Source of the DNA: JANLSE01 sp038214135
GTDB taxonomy: Bacteria > Chloroflexota > Chloroflexia > Chloroflexales > Roseiflexaceae
Length of the DNA stretch: 29,901 nucleotides
Direction: 5' to 3'
NCBI GenBank assembly: GCA_038214135.1
Contig: JBBQSD010000067.1
Location: 1 to 29,901, forward strand
Position 1 is the stretch's first letter. Every line of letters begins with the position of its first letter. Shown piece after piece: positions 17,002 to 24,634 of this stretch. The notes below the pieces were generated by a model that was given only the letters and a program-made list of their open reading frames with translations, was not told the DNA's origin and made no database searches. The translations under genes and the position numbers were made by a program.

Positions 17002-17030
17002 TTGACACATTCATCACAATCTAGTATACT
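17002..17030 (+). promoter_or_regulatory. Sigma-70-type promoter of the marR-efflux operon
   Basis: TTGACA (17002-17007), a 17-base spacer and TATACT (17025-17030) make a near-consensus vegetative promoter. Transcription should start near 17037, about 26 bases before the marR ATG. Confidence 0.82.
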
Positions 17031-17033
17031 GGG

Positions 17034-17059
17034 AAATAGTTTGATAGACCAAAGTATTT
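17034..17059. promoter_or_regulatory. Palindromic operator, probable MarR autoregulatory site
   Basis: AAATAGTTTG (17034-17043) and CAAAGTATTT (17050-17059) are complementary at 9 of 10 positions around a 6-base centre. The site covers the predicted transcription start and ends 3 bases before the marR start codon, where a bound repressor would block transcription. Confidence 0.65.
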
Positions 17060-17062
17060 GAC

Positions 17063-17530
17063 ATGCCAAACACTCTTGAAACAACAAGTAATTTGAGCCA
17101 CCGGGTGGCGGAGGTCATCGGCGCGTTTAATGCCGAGGTGATGCGCCGTAGCACAGGCGAAATGTTGCAACTGATGCAGCGCGAGGGGCTTTCCATGCCA
17201 CGCCTGGCGACGGTGATGCTTCTGGACCGGCAAGGCCAGCAGACAATCTCGGAGATCAGTGAGCATCTGAATCTCACGCTTGGCACCACCAGCCATATTG
17301 TTGATCAACTAGTTGAGGGTGGTTATGTCGAACGGCATGAATGCCGTGAGGATCGGCGTCAGAAGCGGATCTCATTGAGCGAGCGCGGGCATACATTCAT
17401 CAACGAGATCAAGCAGGCCCGCATTGTCGATCTGAGCCGCCAACTGCATGGGCTGCCAGAACCGCTGCTTGAGCGAATGCACGAAATTATGAGCGAAGCA
17501 ATGGCGCAACTCAACCATGTAAAACGGTGA
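17063..17530 (+). CDS. MarR-family transcriptional regulator
   Basis: A 155-residue winged-helix protein with MarR architecture: N-terminal dimerisation helices, the DNA-reading helices around QQTISEISEHLNLTLGTTSHIVDQLVEGGYV (about 59-89), and the wing HECREDRRQKRISLSERG (about 92-109). MarR proteins are usually repressors released by small aromatic or oxidising ligands; only one cysteine is seen, so thiol sensing is not obvious. The gene sits 23 bases before a DHA2 efflux pump and directly behind a strong promoter and palindrome, which fits autoregulated control of the pump. No Shine-Dalgarno sequence is visible before the ATG and the predicted leader is very short. Confidence 0.92.
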   Translation: MPNTLETTSNLSHRVAEVIGAFNAEVMRRSTGEMLQLMQREGLSMPRLATVMLLDRQGQQTISEISEHLNLTLGTTSHIVDQLVEGGYVERHECREDRRQKRISLSERGHTFINEIKQARIVDLSRQLHGLPEPLLERMHEIMSEAMAQLNHVKR

Positions 17531-17553
17531 TACTGAATACTGGAAGGAATACG

Positions 17554-19215
17554 ATGGCAACAACAATCTACCCAAATAGCCCAAGCGGCGAACGAATTGA
17601 TTATGCAACAATTCTCGATCATCGCACCAAGCTTGTCATTCTTGCTGGTGTGTTGCTCTGTTTATTTCTGGCCGCCCTGGACCAGACAATTGTTGGGACG
17701 GCGCTCCCGGCAATTATTCGCGATCTCCACGGGCTTGATCTCGTAGCCTGGGTTTCTACTGGCTACCTGCTGGCTAGCACGGCTATGGTTCCGATCTATG
17801 GCAAACTCTCTGATCTATGGGGCCGCAAGACGATCCTGATCTGGGGGGTTTCGGTCTTCTTGCTTGGCTCGGCATTGTGTGGGATTGCCACCAGTATGTT
17901 TCAGCTGATCGGCTTCCGCGTTCTGCAGGGCATTGGCGCAGCGGCGCTAACCTCAACCGCCTTTGCGATCCCCGCCGATCTGTTTGCGCCAGCACAACGC
18001 GCCCGCTATATGGGCATCTTTGGTGGCGTCTTCGGCCTCGCTAGCGTCGTTGGCCCATTCCTTGGTGGCCTGCTCACCGATCAGATTAGCTGGCATTGGG
18101 TCTTTTATGTTAATCTTCCATTGGGATTGATTGCATTAGCATTTCTTGTGACCAAGATGCCTGCGCTGAAGAGCGGCCTGCGTGCGCCAATCGATTGGTT
18201 GGGAACCATGCTGTTGATCACCTCGGTTGTGCCGCTGTTATTGGGCCTGACACTCGACAAGACTGTGTATGCCTGGAGTTCACCACTAGTTGTTGGGCTG
18301 TTAGCGACTGCAATCATTAGCACAATTGTCTTTCTGTATGTTGAGACGCGGGTGCCATCACCGATTATTGCGCTCTCGCTGTTTCGCAACCGCACCTTTT
18401 CCGTGGTGATTATTGCTTCATTCCTGAATGGTGGCGCATTCTTTGGGGCAATTCTGTTCCTTTCACTCTACCTGGTGAATGTGGTCGGGATGACGGCAAC
18501 GCAGGCTGGTACGGCCCAGATTCCGCTGATGGTCGCATTCGTTGCTGGCAGCATTCTTTCATCACAGATTGTGGCACGCATCGGGCGCTACAAGGGCTTT
18601 ATTATCGCTGGCTTCGCCATTATGCTGGTTGGATTCTTTGCAATGACACAACTGAATGTACACAGCACCATGTTTGATGTCACCTGGCGTATGTTGCTGC
18701 TTGGCCTTGGCATTGGCCCAGCGCTACCACTATTGAACCTGGCCATGCAGAATGACGTGCCCTACCAGGTGATTGGTTCGGCTACCGCCAACCGCCAGTT
18801 CTTCCAGCAGCTTGGGCAGGCCGTTGGGGCGACGATCTTTGGTGTGGTGTTGACGACGACACTAACGGCGCAGATCACCCAGAATCTTGCGCCAGTGATT
18901 GCCGAATTGCCGTCTGCGGTTCAGGCGCAGTTCAATGCAGCCAATTTCCGACAGAGCGCTGTTGGCGAAGGCGCCGGTGGCGAACAGGTCAATATGACGC
19001 AAAAGCTCACGCCGATCATTGGCGCAGAGAAGGCCAACCTGATTGGCGGGCAGATCAGCGATGCACTCAAGCTCTCGTTCTCGAATAGTGTCACGCAGAT
19101 ATATTCATATGCGATCTGGTTTGTTGCAGCGGCCTTCCTGCTGGTAACGTTCTTCCTACCGGAGAAGCCATTACGCACGACCAACCGCCCCGAGCCGACG
19201 CCAGTGATCGAATAA
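17554..19215 (+). CDS. DHA2-family MFS multidrug efflux transporter (EmrB/QacA-like)
   Basis: A 553-residue integral membrane protein, the length expected for 14-helix drug:H+ antiporters. Helix 1 carries LAALDQTIVGTALPAI (motif D1), the loop 2-3 has GKLSDLWGRKT (motif A), and GIFGGVFGLASVVGPFLGG is the antiporter motif C. A soluble segment (about 455-510) lies before the last helix. The substrate is probably a toxic hydrophobic compound, as in other MarR-linked pumps. ATG 17554 is supported by GGAAGGA 5 bases upstream; the open frame from 17527 would overlap marR and is rejected. It forms an operon with marR. A weak hairpin follows the stop. Confidence 0.94.
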   Translation: MATTIYPNSPSGERIDYATILDHRTKLVILAGVLLCLFLAALDQTIVGTALPAIIRDLHGLDLVAWVSTGYLLASTAMVPIYGKLSDLWGRKTILIWGVSVFLLGSALCGIATSMFQLIGFRVLQGIGAAALTSTAFAIPADLFAPAQRARYMGIFGGVFGLASVVGPFLGGLLTDQISWHWVFYVNLPLGLIALAFLVTKMPALKSGLRAPIDWLGTMLLITSVVPLLLGLTLDKTVYAWSSPLVVGLLATAIISTIVFLYVETRVPSPIIALSLFRNRTFSVVIIASFLNGGAFFGAILFLSLYLVNVVGMTATQAGTAQIPLMVAFVAGSILSSQIVARIGRYKGFIIAGFAIMLVGFFAMTQLNVHSTMFDVTWRMLLLGLGIGPALPLLNLAMQNDVPYQVIGSATANRQFFQQLGQAVGATIFGVVLTTTLTAQITQNLAPVIAELPSAVQAQFNAANFRQSAVGEGAGGEQVNMTQKLTPIIGAEKANLIGGQISDALKLSFSNSVTQIYSYAIWFVAAAFLLVTFFLPEKPLRTTNRPEPTPVIE

Positions 19216-19224
19216 CTTCTAGAG

Positions 19225-19263
19225 AGAACAAAGAAGCATCAGACTCTGGTTCATTTGTTCTTT
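19225..19263 (+). terminator. Possible weak terminator of the marR-efflux operon
   Basis: AGAACAAA (19225-19232) pairs with TTTGTTCT (19254-19261) across a 21-base loop, followed by TTAT. The stem is AT-rich and the T-run is short. Confidence 0.4.
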
Positions 19264-19320
19264 ATATGAGTATTGCTTGCATATGATGGCGCACTTTGGC
19301 TCGATCATAGCGTCTACTAT

Positions 19321-19349
19321 GCCCCTTCTTCCCATATGGAAGAGGGGGC
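19321..19349. repeat. CCCCTCTCCC-type hairpin, further copy
   Basis: GCCCCTTCTTCC (19321-19332) pairs with GGAAGAGGGGGC (19338-19349) with one mismatch and a 5-base loop. It belongs to the same group as 16838-16919. Confidence 0.75.
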
Positions 19350-19370
19350 TAGTTTATAGGAGAATGATAG

Positions 19371-19379
19371 TGGTACAAT
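19371..19379 (+). promoter_or_regulatory. Candidate extended -10 promoter of the S51 peptidase gene
   Basis: TGG-TACAAT, identical to the element at 14509-14517, lies 55 bases before the start codon. No -35 box is recognised. Confidence 0.4.
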
Positions 19380-19434
19380 TCAATCTCAATCTCATCAGCA
19401 TAACGCGGGCTATTACATATAGGCAAGGCTGAAT

Positions 19435-20133
19435 ATGGGCTATATCTTGCTCGAAGGTGGTGCTGAGTTTGGCGGACACATGGCCAAACCAGATGCGAAA
19501 GCGCTGGAATTGGCTGGCGGGCCGGATGCGCCAGTACGGTTTATTCCATCTGCTGCCGCTCCCGATCATAATGACGAACGGGTTGGGAAGATTGCGACGG
19601 CATGGTTTACACAGCTTGGTGCGCGAAATGTGCGCTCACTGCCGATTATCGATGTCCATTCGGCGGATGACCAACAGTTCGCTCTGGAACTCCAGCAGGC
19701 GCGGCTGATCTATATTCCAGGCGGCTTCCCGCATTACCTTGGGCAGACTTTGACTGGCAGCCGTTGTTGGCGGGCTGTTCAGCAAGCCTATGCCGCTGGT
19801 GCAGTGGTGGGTGGCAGCAGTGCTGGTGCAATGGTTGTGTGCCAATGGTACTTCGATCCAGCTCGCCGTATGGTTGTTGATGGGTTGGGGTTGGTTGCAC
19901 ATGCATGCGTGCTGCCACACCATAACACCTATGGCCGTAGTTGGTCGGCAACGATCCTGGCAACCCTTCCCGATATCACACTGATTGGCATTGATGAGCA
20001 GACTGGCATTATTGGCAGCGATGGCGTCTGGGAAGTCTATGGGCGTGCGACGGTGACGCTGTATCGCAAGAATACGACGGAAATCTATCAGGCAGGCCAG
20101 ATTTTTTCCATGCCCGATCTGGTACGCGGGTAA
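19435..20133 (+). CDS. Peptidase S51 / cyanophycinase-like protein
   Basis: A 232-residue soluble protein of the type 1 glutamine-amidotransferase-like fold. GGFPHYLGQTL (about 96-106) and the nucleophile elbow VGGSSAGAMV (about 125-134, S129 predicted nucleophile) match peptidase family S51, which includes dipeptidase E and cyanophycinase; the HH in VLPHHNTYGRSW and the later IDEQTGI segment are also conserved in the family. It probably hydrolyses small acidic peptides or isoaspartyl bonds; no cyanophycin synthetase gene is seen to support a cyanophycin role. ATG 19435 has only a weak AAGG upstream. An M20 amidohydrolase follows at 20312, but a repeat and its own ribosome site intervene. Confidence 0.85.
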   Translation: MGYILLEGGAEFGGHMAKPDAKALELAGGPDAPVRFIPSAAAPDHNDERVGKIATAWFTQLGARNVRSLPIIDVHSADDQQFALELQQARLIYIPGGFPHYLGQTLTGSRCWRAVQQAYAAGAVVGGSSAGAMVVCQWYFDPARRMVVDGLGLVAHACVLPHHNTYGRSWSATILATLPDITLIGIDEQTGIIGSDGVWEVYGRATVTLYRKNTTEIYQAGQIFSMPDLVRG

Positions 20134-20179
20134 ACCCTGACGGGATGATGGGGTGACATGAGAGGATGGTGGGCATATA

Positions 20180-20248
20180 GTACGGGCGCAGCAGCAGCCT
20201 GGCAGATGAGCACACCTTTCAAGAACAAAGCTGCTGCTGCGCCCGTAC
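20180..20248. repeat. 19-bp perfect inverted repeat
   Basis: GTACGGGCGCAGCAGCAGC (20180-20198) is exactly complementary to GCTGCTGCTGCGCCCGTAC (20230-20248), with a 31-base loop. Degenerate GTGACA/GTCACT units flank it (20150-20160 and 20262-20288), as if it lay within an eroded GTGACA-type element. Confidence 0.85.
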
Positions 20249-20311
20249 GGTTCATCGGCTCACCTCGTCACTGGTCACTCGTCACTGGTTATAGAAAGAA
20301 GGAGATTTCAC

Positions 20312-21511
20312 ATGACTGCACGTTTTCTGGCTGATGCACAGGCGCTGGCCGATCAAATGGTTGCTGTGCGACGCGATCTGCATGCCCATCCAGAGTTGGG
20401 GTTTCAGGAGGTTCGCACGGCACGGATCGTGGCGGATCGGCTGGACGAATTGGGCTATGAGGTTGTCACCGGGGTTGGCAAAACAGGTGTGGTTGGCTTG
20501 CTTGGCGGCGCGAAAGCCAGTTCAAGCGATCACACAGTGCTGCTACGCTTCGATATGGATGCACTGCCGATTCACGAAGCGAATGATGTGCCCTACCGCT
20601 CACAGACGCCAGGGGTGATGCATGCATGTGGCCACGATGCCCATGTCGCTGTCGGGTTGGCAGTTGCCGAACTGATGGCCAAGCATCGCGCCGATTGGGG
20701 TGGCACGGTGAAGCTCATGTTCCAGCCAGCCGAAGAGGGCTTGGGCGGGGCATTGGCCATGATCGGAGACGGCTTGCTCGAAGGGCCGAAGCCGGATGTC
20801 GCACTGGCACTGCATGTCTCATCTGGACATCCATTGGGCAAGGCCGTGATTCGGAGTGGTGCGCTGCTTGCTGCTGCGGATCTGTTCGAAATCATGGTTC
20901 AGGGCCATGGCGGCCATGGTGCCCGCCCACACGAGACGATCGATGCCGTTGTGGTTGCATCCCATATTGTGGTTGCGTTGCAGACGATTGTTGCCCGTGG
21001 GATCGATCCAGACCAGACCGGGGTTGTGACGGTTGGCAGCATTCAGGCCGGCAATGCCGGAAATGTGATTGCTGATTCGGCGCTGCTGCGTGGAACGGTG
21101 CGGACTTTTGATCCGCCAACCCGTGTACTGATCCATCGGCGCATCGCGGAGATTGCAACGGGCATTGCAATGACCTTCGGCGCAACGGCATCCGTCAGTA
21201 TACCATTTGAGACAGGTGCGACGATCTCGGCTCCTGCGCCAACCGCGGTCGTGTATGCTGCTGCTGTCGAAGTTCTTGGTGCCGAGCAGATCAATACGAC
21301 ATTTCGTTCGACCGGTGGCGAGGATTTTTCGGCGGTGTTGGAGCGCATTCCTGGCAATTTCTTCTTTATTGGTGCTCGCAACGAAGAGCTTGGCTTTGTT
21401 GCACCACACCATAACCCACATTTCGATATCGATGAGCGCTGCATGCCGCTTGGCGCAGCCATCCTGTGTGATGCGGCCGTGCGCTGCCTAGAAGGTCAGG
21501 CCAATGAATAG
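20312..21511 (+). CDS. M20D-family amidohydrolase (N-acyl-amino-acid type)
   Basis: A 399-residue zinc or manganese amidohydrolase. Motifs in order: VRRDLHAHPELGFQE (19-33), RFDMDALPI (79-87), MHACGHDAHV (103-112, ligands C106 and H108), PAEEGLGGA (139-147, E141/E142), ALHVSSGHPLG (166-176, H168) and PHHNPHFDIDE near the C-terminus. The family removes acyl groups from amino acids or related amides (hippurate hydrolase, IAA-amino-acid hydrolase, acetyl-diaminopimelate deacetylase); the substrate is not fixed by sequence. AAGGAGA sits 8 bases before the ATG. There is no signal peptide, so it is cytosolic. The next gene begins after a hairpin pair. Confidence 0.94.
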   Translation: MTARFLADAQALADQMVAVRRDLHAHPELGFQEVRTARIVADRLDELGYEVVTGVGKTGVVGLLGGAKASSSDHTVLLRFDMDALPIHEANDVPYRSQTPGVMHACGHDAHVAVGLAVAELMAKHRADWGGTVKLMFQPAEEGLGGALAMIGDGLLEGPKPDVALALHVSSGHPLGKAVIRSGALLAAADLFEIMVQGHGGHGARPHETIDAVVVASHIVVALQTIVARGIDPDQTGVVTVGSIQAGNAGNVIADSALLRGTVRTFDPPTRVLIHRRIAEIATGIAMTFGATASVSIPFETGATISAPAPTAVVYAAAVEVLGAEQINTTFRSTGGEDFSAVLERIPGNFFFIGARNEELGFVAPHHNPHFDIDERCMPLGAAILCDAAVRCLEGQANE

Positions 21512-21535
21512 TGCAGGTGGTTCCCCTCTCCCCAA

Positions 21536-21614
21536 CCCCTCCCCCACAAGTGGCGAGGGGCTCAAAGGGTTCGCAATGGAGCCATTCCCCCACTCTCCAG
21601 CGTGGCAGAGGGGG
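21536..21614. repeat. CCCCTCTCCC-type hairpins, degenerate pair
   Basis: CCCCTCCCCCAC (21536-21547) pairs imperfectly with GTGGCGAGGGG (21550-21560), and CCCCCACTCTCCA (21587-21599) pairs imperfectly with TGGCAGAGGGGG (21603-21614). The second hairpin overlaps the likely N-terminus of the lipoprotein gene. Confidence 0.6.
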
Positions 21615-23195
21615 TTAGGGGCAGAGAGAAATAAGTGCATCAGAACTCCCTCCAGCAAATACTCGTATAGGAAGATTCGGGGAGTGGCAACAACGCTCCT
21701 GGCAATGTGTCTGCTGGTTGGAATGCTGACAAGTTGTGTTCAGCCTGTCACAACACCAACCGCCACATTGGTCAACAGTTCAGTACAAGCGATCAGCCTG
21801 GAAGCGCCCCCAGCCGGTGCTACCGTATCGGCACCATTGGTGCTGCGTGGTGCAACTGCCGCACTCCCAATCGATGGCAAGCTGACCTATCGTATATTCG
21901 ACAGCCAGGGCAGCCTGGTTGGTAGCGGAACCATGCCAGTTGTTGGGCCTGCTGGCAGTATCGGGCGTTTCGATGCATCGGTAAACTATACCGCGCCTCT
22001 GGCTGGGCCAGGGCGAGTTGAAGTGCTCGAAATCAACCCAGCAGATGGTTCGATCCGGGCGGTCGCTTCCGTGAATGTGATACTGATGGCTTCACTGCCA
22101 ACAACGCCTGGTGCGACACCCGCAAGCACCGCGATTGTCACACCAGGCGGGCCAACACCGATTCCATCAACGCCAATTCCTGGGGTGCAACAGGTTATCA
22201 CCATCGAAACGCCTCCCATTGGGACAATTGTTGGCAGCCCAGTGACGATCACTGGCCGTGTGGCGCAGAACCCCGCCAATGGGCAACTGAGTTTTCGGGT
22301 TCGTGATGCAACCGGCACGCAGCTTGGTGGCGGCAACTTCTCAGTGCAGCCCAATGGCGCTTTTGTTGCCTCGCTGATCTTCAATGAACCACCCAATGGT
22401 GGCGCAATTAGTGTTGAAATTGGCGAACCAGGCAAGGCAACGGCGGCAATCAGCCTGAATGTTGCGCCACAACAGAAGATAACGTTCGATAGCCCACCAG
22501 CCGGGACGTTTGTTGGCAGCCCAATGACAGTCACTGGCCAGACGGCTCGTTACCCATTCCAGGGTGCGCTCAGCTATCGGGTGTATGCTGCAAATAATCA
22601 GCAGCTTGGCTCAGGGCTGGTGCAGGTTCAGGGCGAGCCAGGGCGGCCAGGCAACTTTACCGCACAGGTCTTCTTTGCCCTGCCCCCAGGCGGTGATGTT
22701 CGCGTCGAATTATCCGATGAGGATGCCGTCACTGGTGTGGTTGCTGCACGCCAGAGCCTTCAGGTTCGTGTTGTTGGCCTACCAACGCCAATTGCTGTCA
22801 GCCCGACAAGCATTATTGGCCCGACACCAGTGGTCACGGCAATTACTGCAACCTCGTTGCCAAGTGGCGTGATCACCATCGATAGCCCAGTTCCTGGTAC
22901 TGCTGTTGGCAGCCCAATGACGATCACTGGGCGTGTGAGTGTGACGCCAGCAACCAGCCAGTTGCGCGTCCAGATCCGTGATGCTAACGGACGCCTGTTG
23001 GGCAGCACGCAGATCCAGATAACTGGTAGTGTTGGGCAACTAGGCCAGTTCAATAGCCCAGTGACATTCACACTCCCGGATCGCGATGGGACGATTGTGC
23101 TGGAAGTTCAGGATCTCGATAACAACGGGGTTGTGCGCTCATCCGCCCTTGTGCTCGTGCAGGTCACTCGCCCGACACCATACCCGGCACCATGA
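21576..23195 (+). CDS. Lipoprotein with four Gmad2-like immunoglobulin-type domains
   Basis: A surface-exposed lipoprotein, 539 residues from the chosen start. KIRG, a hydrophobic stretch and the lipobox LTSC (C54) mark export and lipidation. Four repeats follow, each opening I-x2-xxP-x-G-T-x-V-x-SP and continuing TGR or RG, then a YRIFDSQGSLVGSG-like strand pair; they match the Gmad2/Ig-like pattern of GerM-associated proteins. Pro/Thr-rich linkers separate domains 1-2 and 3-4. A binding or structural role at the envelope is inferred. The start is uncertain: ATG 21576 has AAAGGG upstream but gives a long n-region; GTG 21684 would remove the positive charges expected in a signal peptide; ATG 21504 lies inside the preceding gene. 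Confidence 0.82.
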   Translation: MEPFPHSPAWQRGLGAERNKCIRTPSSKYSYRKIRGVATTLLAMCLLVGMLTSCVQPVTTPTATLVNSSVQAISLEAPPAGATVSAPLVLRGATAALPIDGKLTYRIFDSQGSLVGSGTMPVVGPAGSIGRFDASVNYTAPLAGPGRVEVLEINPADGSIRAVASVNVILMASLPTTPGATPASTAIVTPGGPTPIPSTPIPGVQQVITIETPPIGTIVGSPVTITGRVAQNPANGQLSFRVRDATGTQLGGGNFSVQPNGAFVASLIFNEPPNGGAISVEIGEPGKATAAISLNVAPQQKITFDSPPAGTFVGSPMTVTGQTARYPFQGALSYRVYAANNQQLGSGLVQVQGEPGRPGNFTAQVFFALPPGGDVRVELSDEDAVTGVVAARQSLQVRVVGLPTPIAVSPTSIIGPTPVVTAITATSLPSGVITIDSPVPGTAVGSPMTITGRVSVTPATSQLRVQIRDANGRLLGSTQIQITGSVGQLGQFNSPVTFTLPDRDGTIVLEVQDLDNNGVVRSSALVLVQVTRPTPYPAP

Positions 23196-23207
23196 TGGAT
23201 AGACCCT

Positions 23208-23321
23208 GTTTGACAAGGTGACAATGAGTCTTTTTGACACGGTGAATGCGCTTGATCAGTGTAGTACTACTTCGATCCAGCATCTGTCACCGTGTCACCC
23301 GTTCACCAAGTCACCGTGTCA
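23208..23321. repeat. GTGACA-family element, copy 3
   Basis: The arm TGACACGGTGA (23235-23245) is complementary to TCACCGTGTCA (23287-23297 and again 23311-23321). These are the same arm sequences as the copy at 15248. The core 23252-23278, read on the minus strand, contains ATCGAAGTAGTACTACAC and matches the 15267-15293 core at 22 of 27 positions. The right arm ends 8 bases before the AAGGAGG ribosome site of the next gene. Confidence 0.9.
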
Positions 23322-23340
23322 GGCAACCAAGGAGGTTCGT

Positions 23341-24201
23341 ATGCATACGCTGTTTACTCACGCAGAGGAATTCATCTGGCGCAATGCCCGCCTACTAGAT
23401 CGGCAACTGTTTGCGTTCCATTTCAAGGATGGCTCGGCTGATGCTGTCGTTGCGGCATTGCGAGCCTACCAGAATGCTGATGGTGGCTTCGGCAATGCAT
23501 TGGAGCCAGATATTCGCAGCCCAGATAGCCAACCGGTTCCGACGCAGCATGGGCTTGAATATCTCGATGCCATTGGGCACTTCGATGGACAGTTGACCGA
23601 ACGGGTTTGTGATTTCCTCGAAACAATCACGACGGAAGAAGGCGGTGTGCCGTTCGTGCTGCCGAGTGTGCGCGCCTACCCACGGGCACCATGGTGGGAG
23701 ACTGATGGTCAGCCGGCAGCGTCGCTGAACCCGACCGCGATGATCGCCGGGATTTTGCACAAATGGCAATTCCAGCATCAGTGGCTCACACATGCATCAG
23801 CCTTCTGCTGGCTAAAGATCACAAGCCTGCAGCCCCAGGATGAGCACGAACTGCTGTGTGCGATTGGGTTTCTGCGCCATGCACCGGAATGGGAACGGGC
23901 CGAAGAACAGATCGAGCGATTGGGAACTGCACTCATCGAATCAGGGATGGTTGCAGCAGCAGGATCAGAGGGATATGTCCGCGATGCGCTCGATTGGGCA
24001 CCAACACCCGATCATCCACTACGGCGATTCTTCAGCCAGGAACAGATCACCGCATGCCTGGATGTGCGCATCGCCCGCCAACAGGAAGATGGCGGCTGGC
24101 CGATTTCCTGGCCACCTCCCAGCCCAGCCGCCGATAACGAATGGCGCGGTTGGGTGACGCTACAGGCGCTGGTGACGTTGCGGGCAAATGGCAGGTTGTG
24201 A
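23341..24201 (+). CDS. Alpha/alpha-toroid protein (prenyltransferase/squalene-cyclase-like repeats)
   Basis: A 286-residue soluble protein with QW-like repeats typical of alpha/alpha-barrel proteins: AYQNADGGFGNALEPDI (about 43-59) and ARQQEDGGWPISW (near 250), with EEGGVPFVLPS between. Such folds occur in terpene cyclases, protein prenyltransferases and complement-like proteins, but the catalytic DxDD motif of squalene-hopene cyclases is not seen, so an enzymatic role is not claimed. AGGAGG, 5 bases before ATG 23341, is one of the strongest ribosome sites in the window; the frame extends upstream to 23218 only through a GTGACA-type repeat. Confidence 0.85.
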   Translation: MHTLFTHAEEFIWRNARLLDRQLFAFHFKDGSADAVVAALRAYQNADGGFGNALEPDIRSPDSQPVPTQHGLEYLDAIGHFDGQLTERVCDFLETITTEEGGVPFVLPSVRAYPRAPWWETDGQPAASLNPTAMIAGILHKWQFQHQWLTHASAFCWLKITSLQPQDEHELLCAIGFLRHAPEWERAEEQIERLGTALIESGMVAAAGSEGYVRDALDWAPTPDHPLRRFFSQEQITACLDVRIARQQEDGGWPISWPPPSPAADNEWRGWVTLQALVTLRANGRL

Positions 24202-24216
24202 CAGTTTTTTGACTAG

Positions 24217-24519
24217 ATGACGGCTCTTTGGGAATCGCCGTACGAGAACCCCTATTTCGTGGTGCCCTTGCATGCGCCATGGACTAAACCAACGATAGCC
24301 GCTTACGTCGATGGTGGGGCGTTGAAACAGGCGCTCGCTGATGCGTGTGTTAAGCGGTCTCGCGAGATCGGCACCGGTGGATTGGGCCTGCACACATCGG
24401 ATAGTATGGTGGTCGCGATGCGAATGTACGAACGAATGGGGTTTGTTCGCGATCCAGAACAAGATTTTCAGCCACCAGGCGGCGAATTGGTCAAGGCCTA
24501 TCGGCTGGTGCTGGAATAG
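24217..24519 (+). pseudogene. GNAT acetyltransferase, C-terminal remnant
   Basis: The last 65 or so codons, from ALADACVKRSREIG through LHTSDSMVVAMRMYERMGF and DPEQDFQPPGGELVKAYRL, are the C-terminal half of a GNAT N-acetyltransferase, including the part after the acetyl-CoA loop. The first 35 codons do not resemble the N-terminal half of the family, and the R/Q-x-x-G-x-G/A loop has decayed to DGGALKQAL. At 100 codons it is about two thirds the usual length. The ATG has no ribosome site. It is interpreted as a degraded gene; a small functional protein is less likely. Confidence 0.6.
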
Positions 24520-24622
24520 CTTTCAGCTTTCAGCTTTCAGCTCGCTAACAATAGCTGCTTATATCAGCAACAGCCTTGTAGTAACTGAAAGAACGTTTAC
24601 CTGCACCAAAAAGCTGACGGCT
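24518..24622. repeat. GCTTTCA/GCTGACG-family heptamer element, copy 4
   Basis: AGCTTTC is repeated three times (24518-24542) and the short right arm AGCTGACGGCT is at 24612-24622. The core TTGTAGTAACTGAAAGAACG (24577-24596) plus CCTGCACCA closely matches 12180-12211. The right arm runs straight into the AAGGAG ribosome site of the next gene. Confidence 0.9.
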
Positions 24623-24634
24623 AAGGAGCATCCT

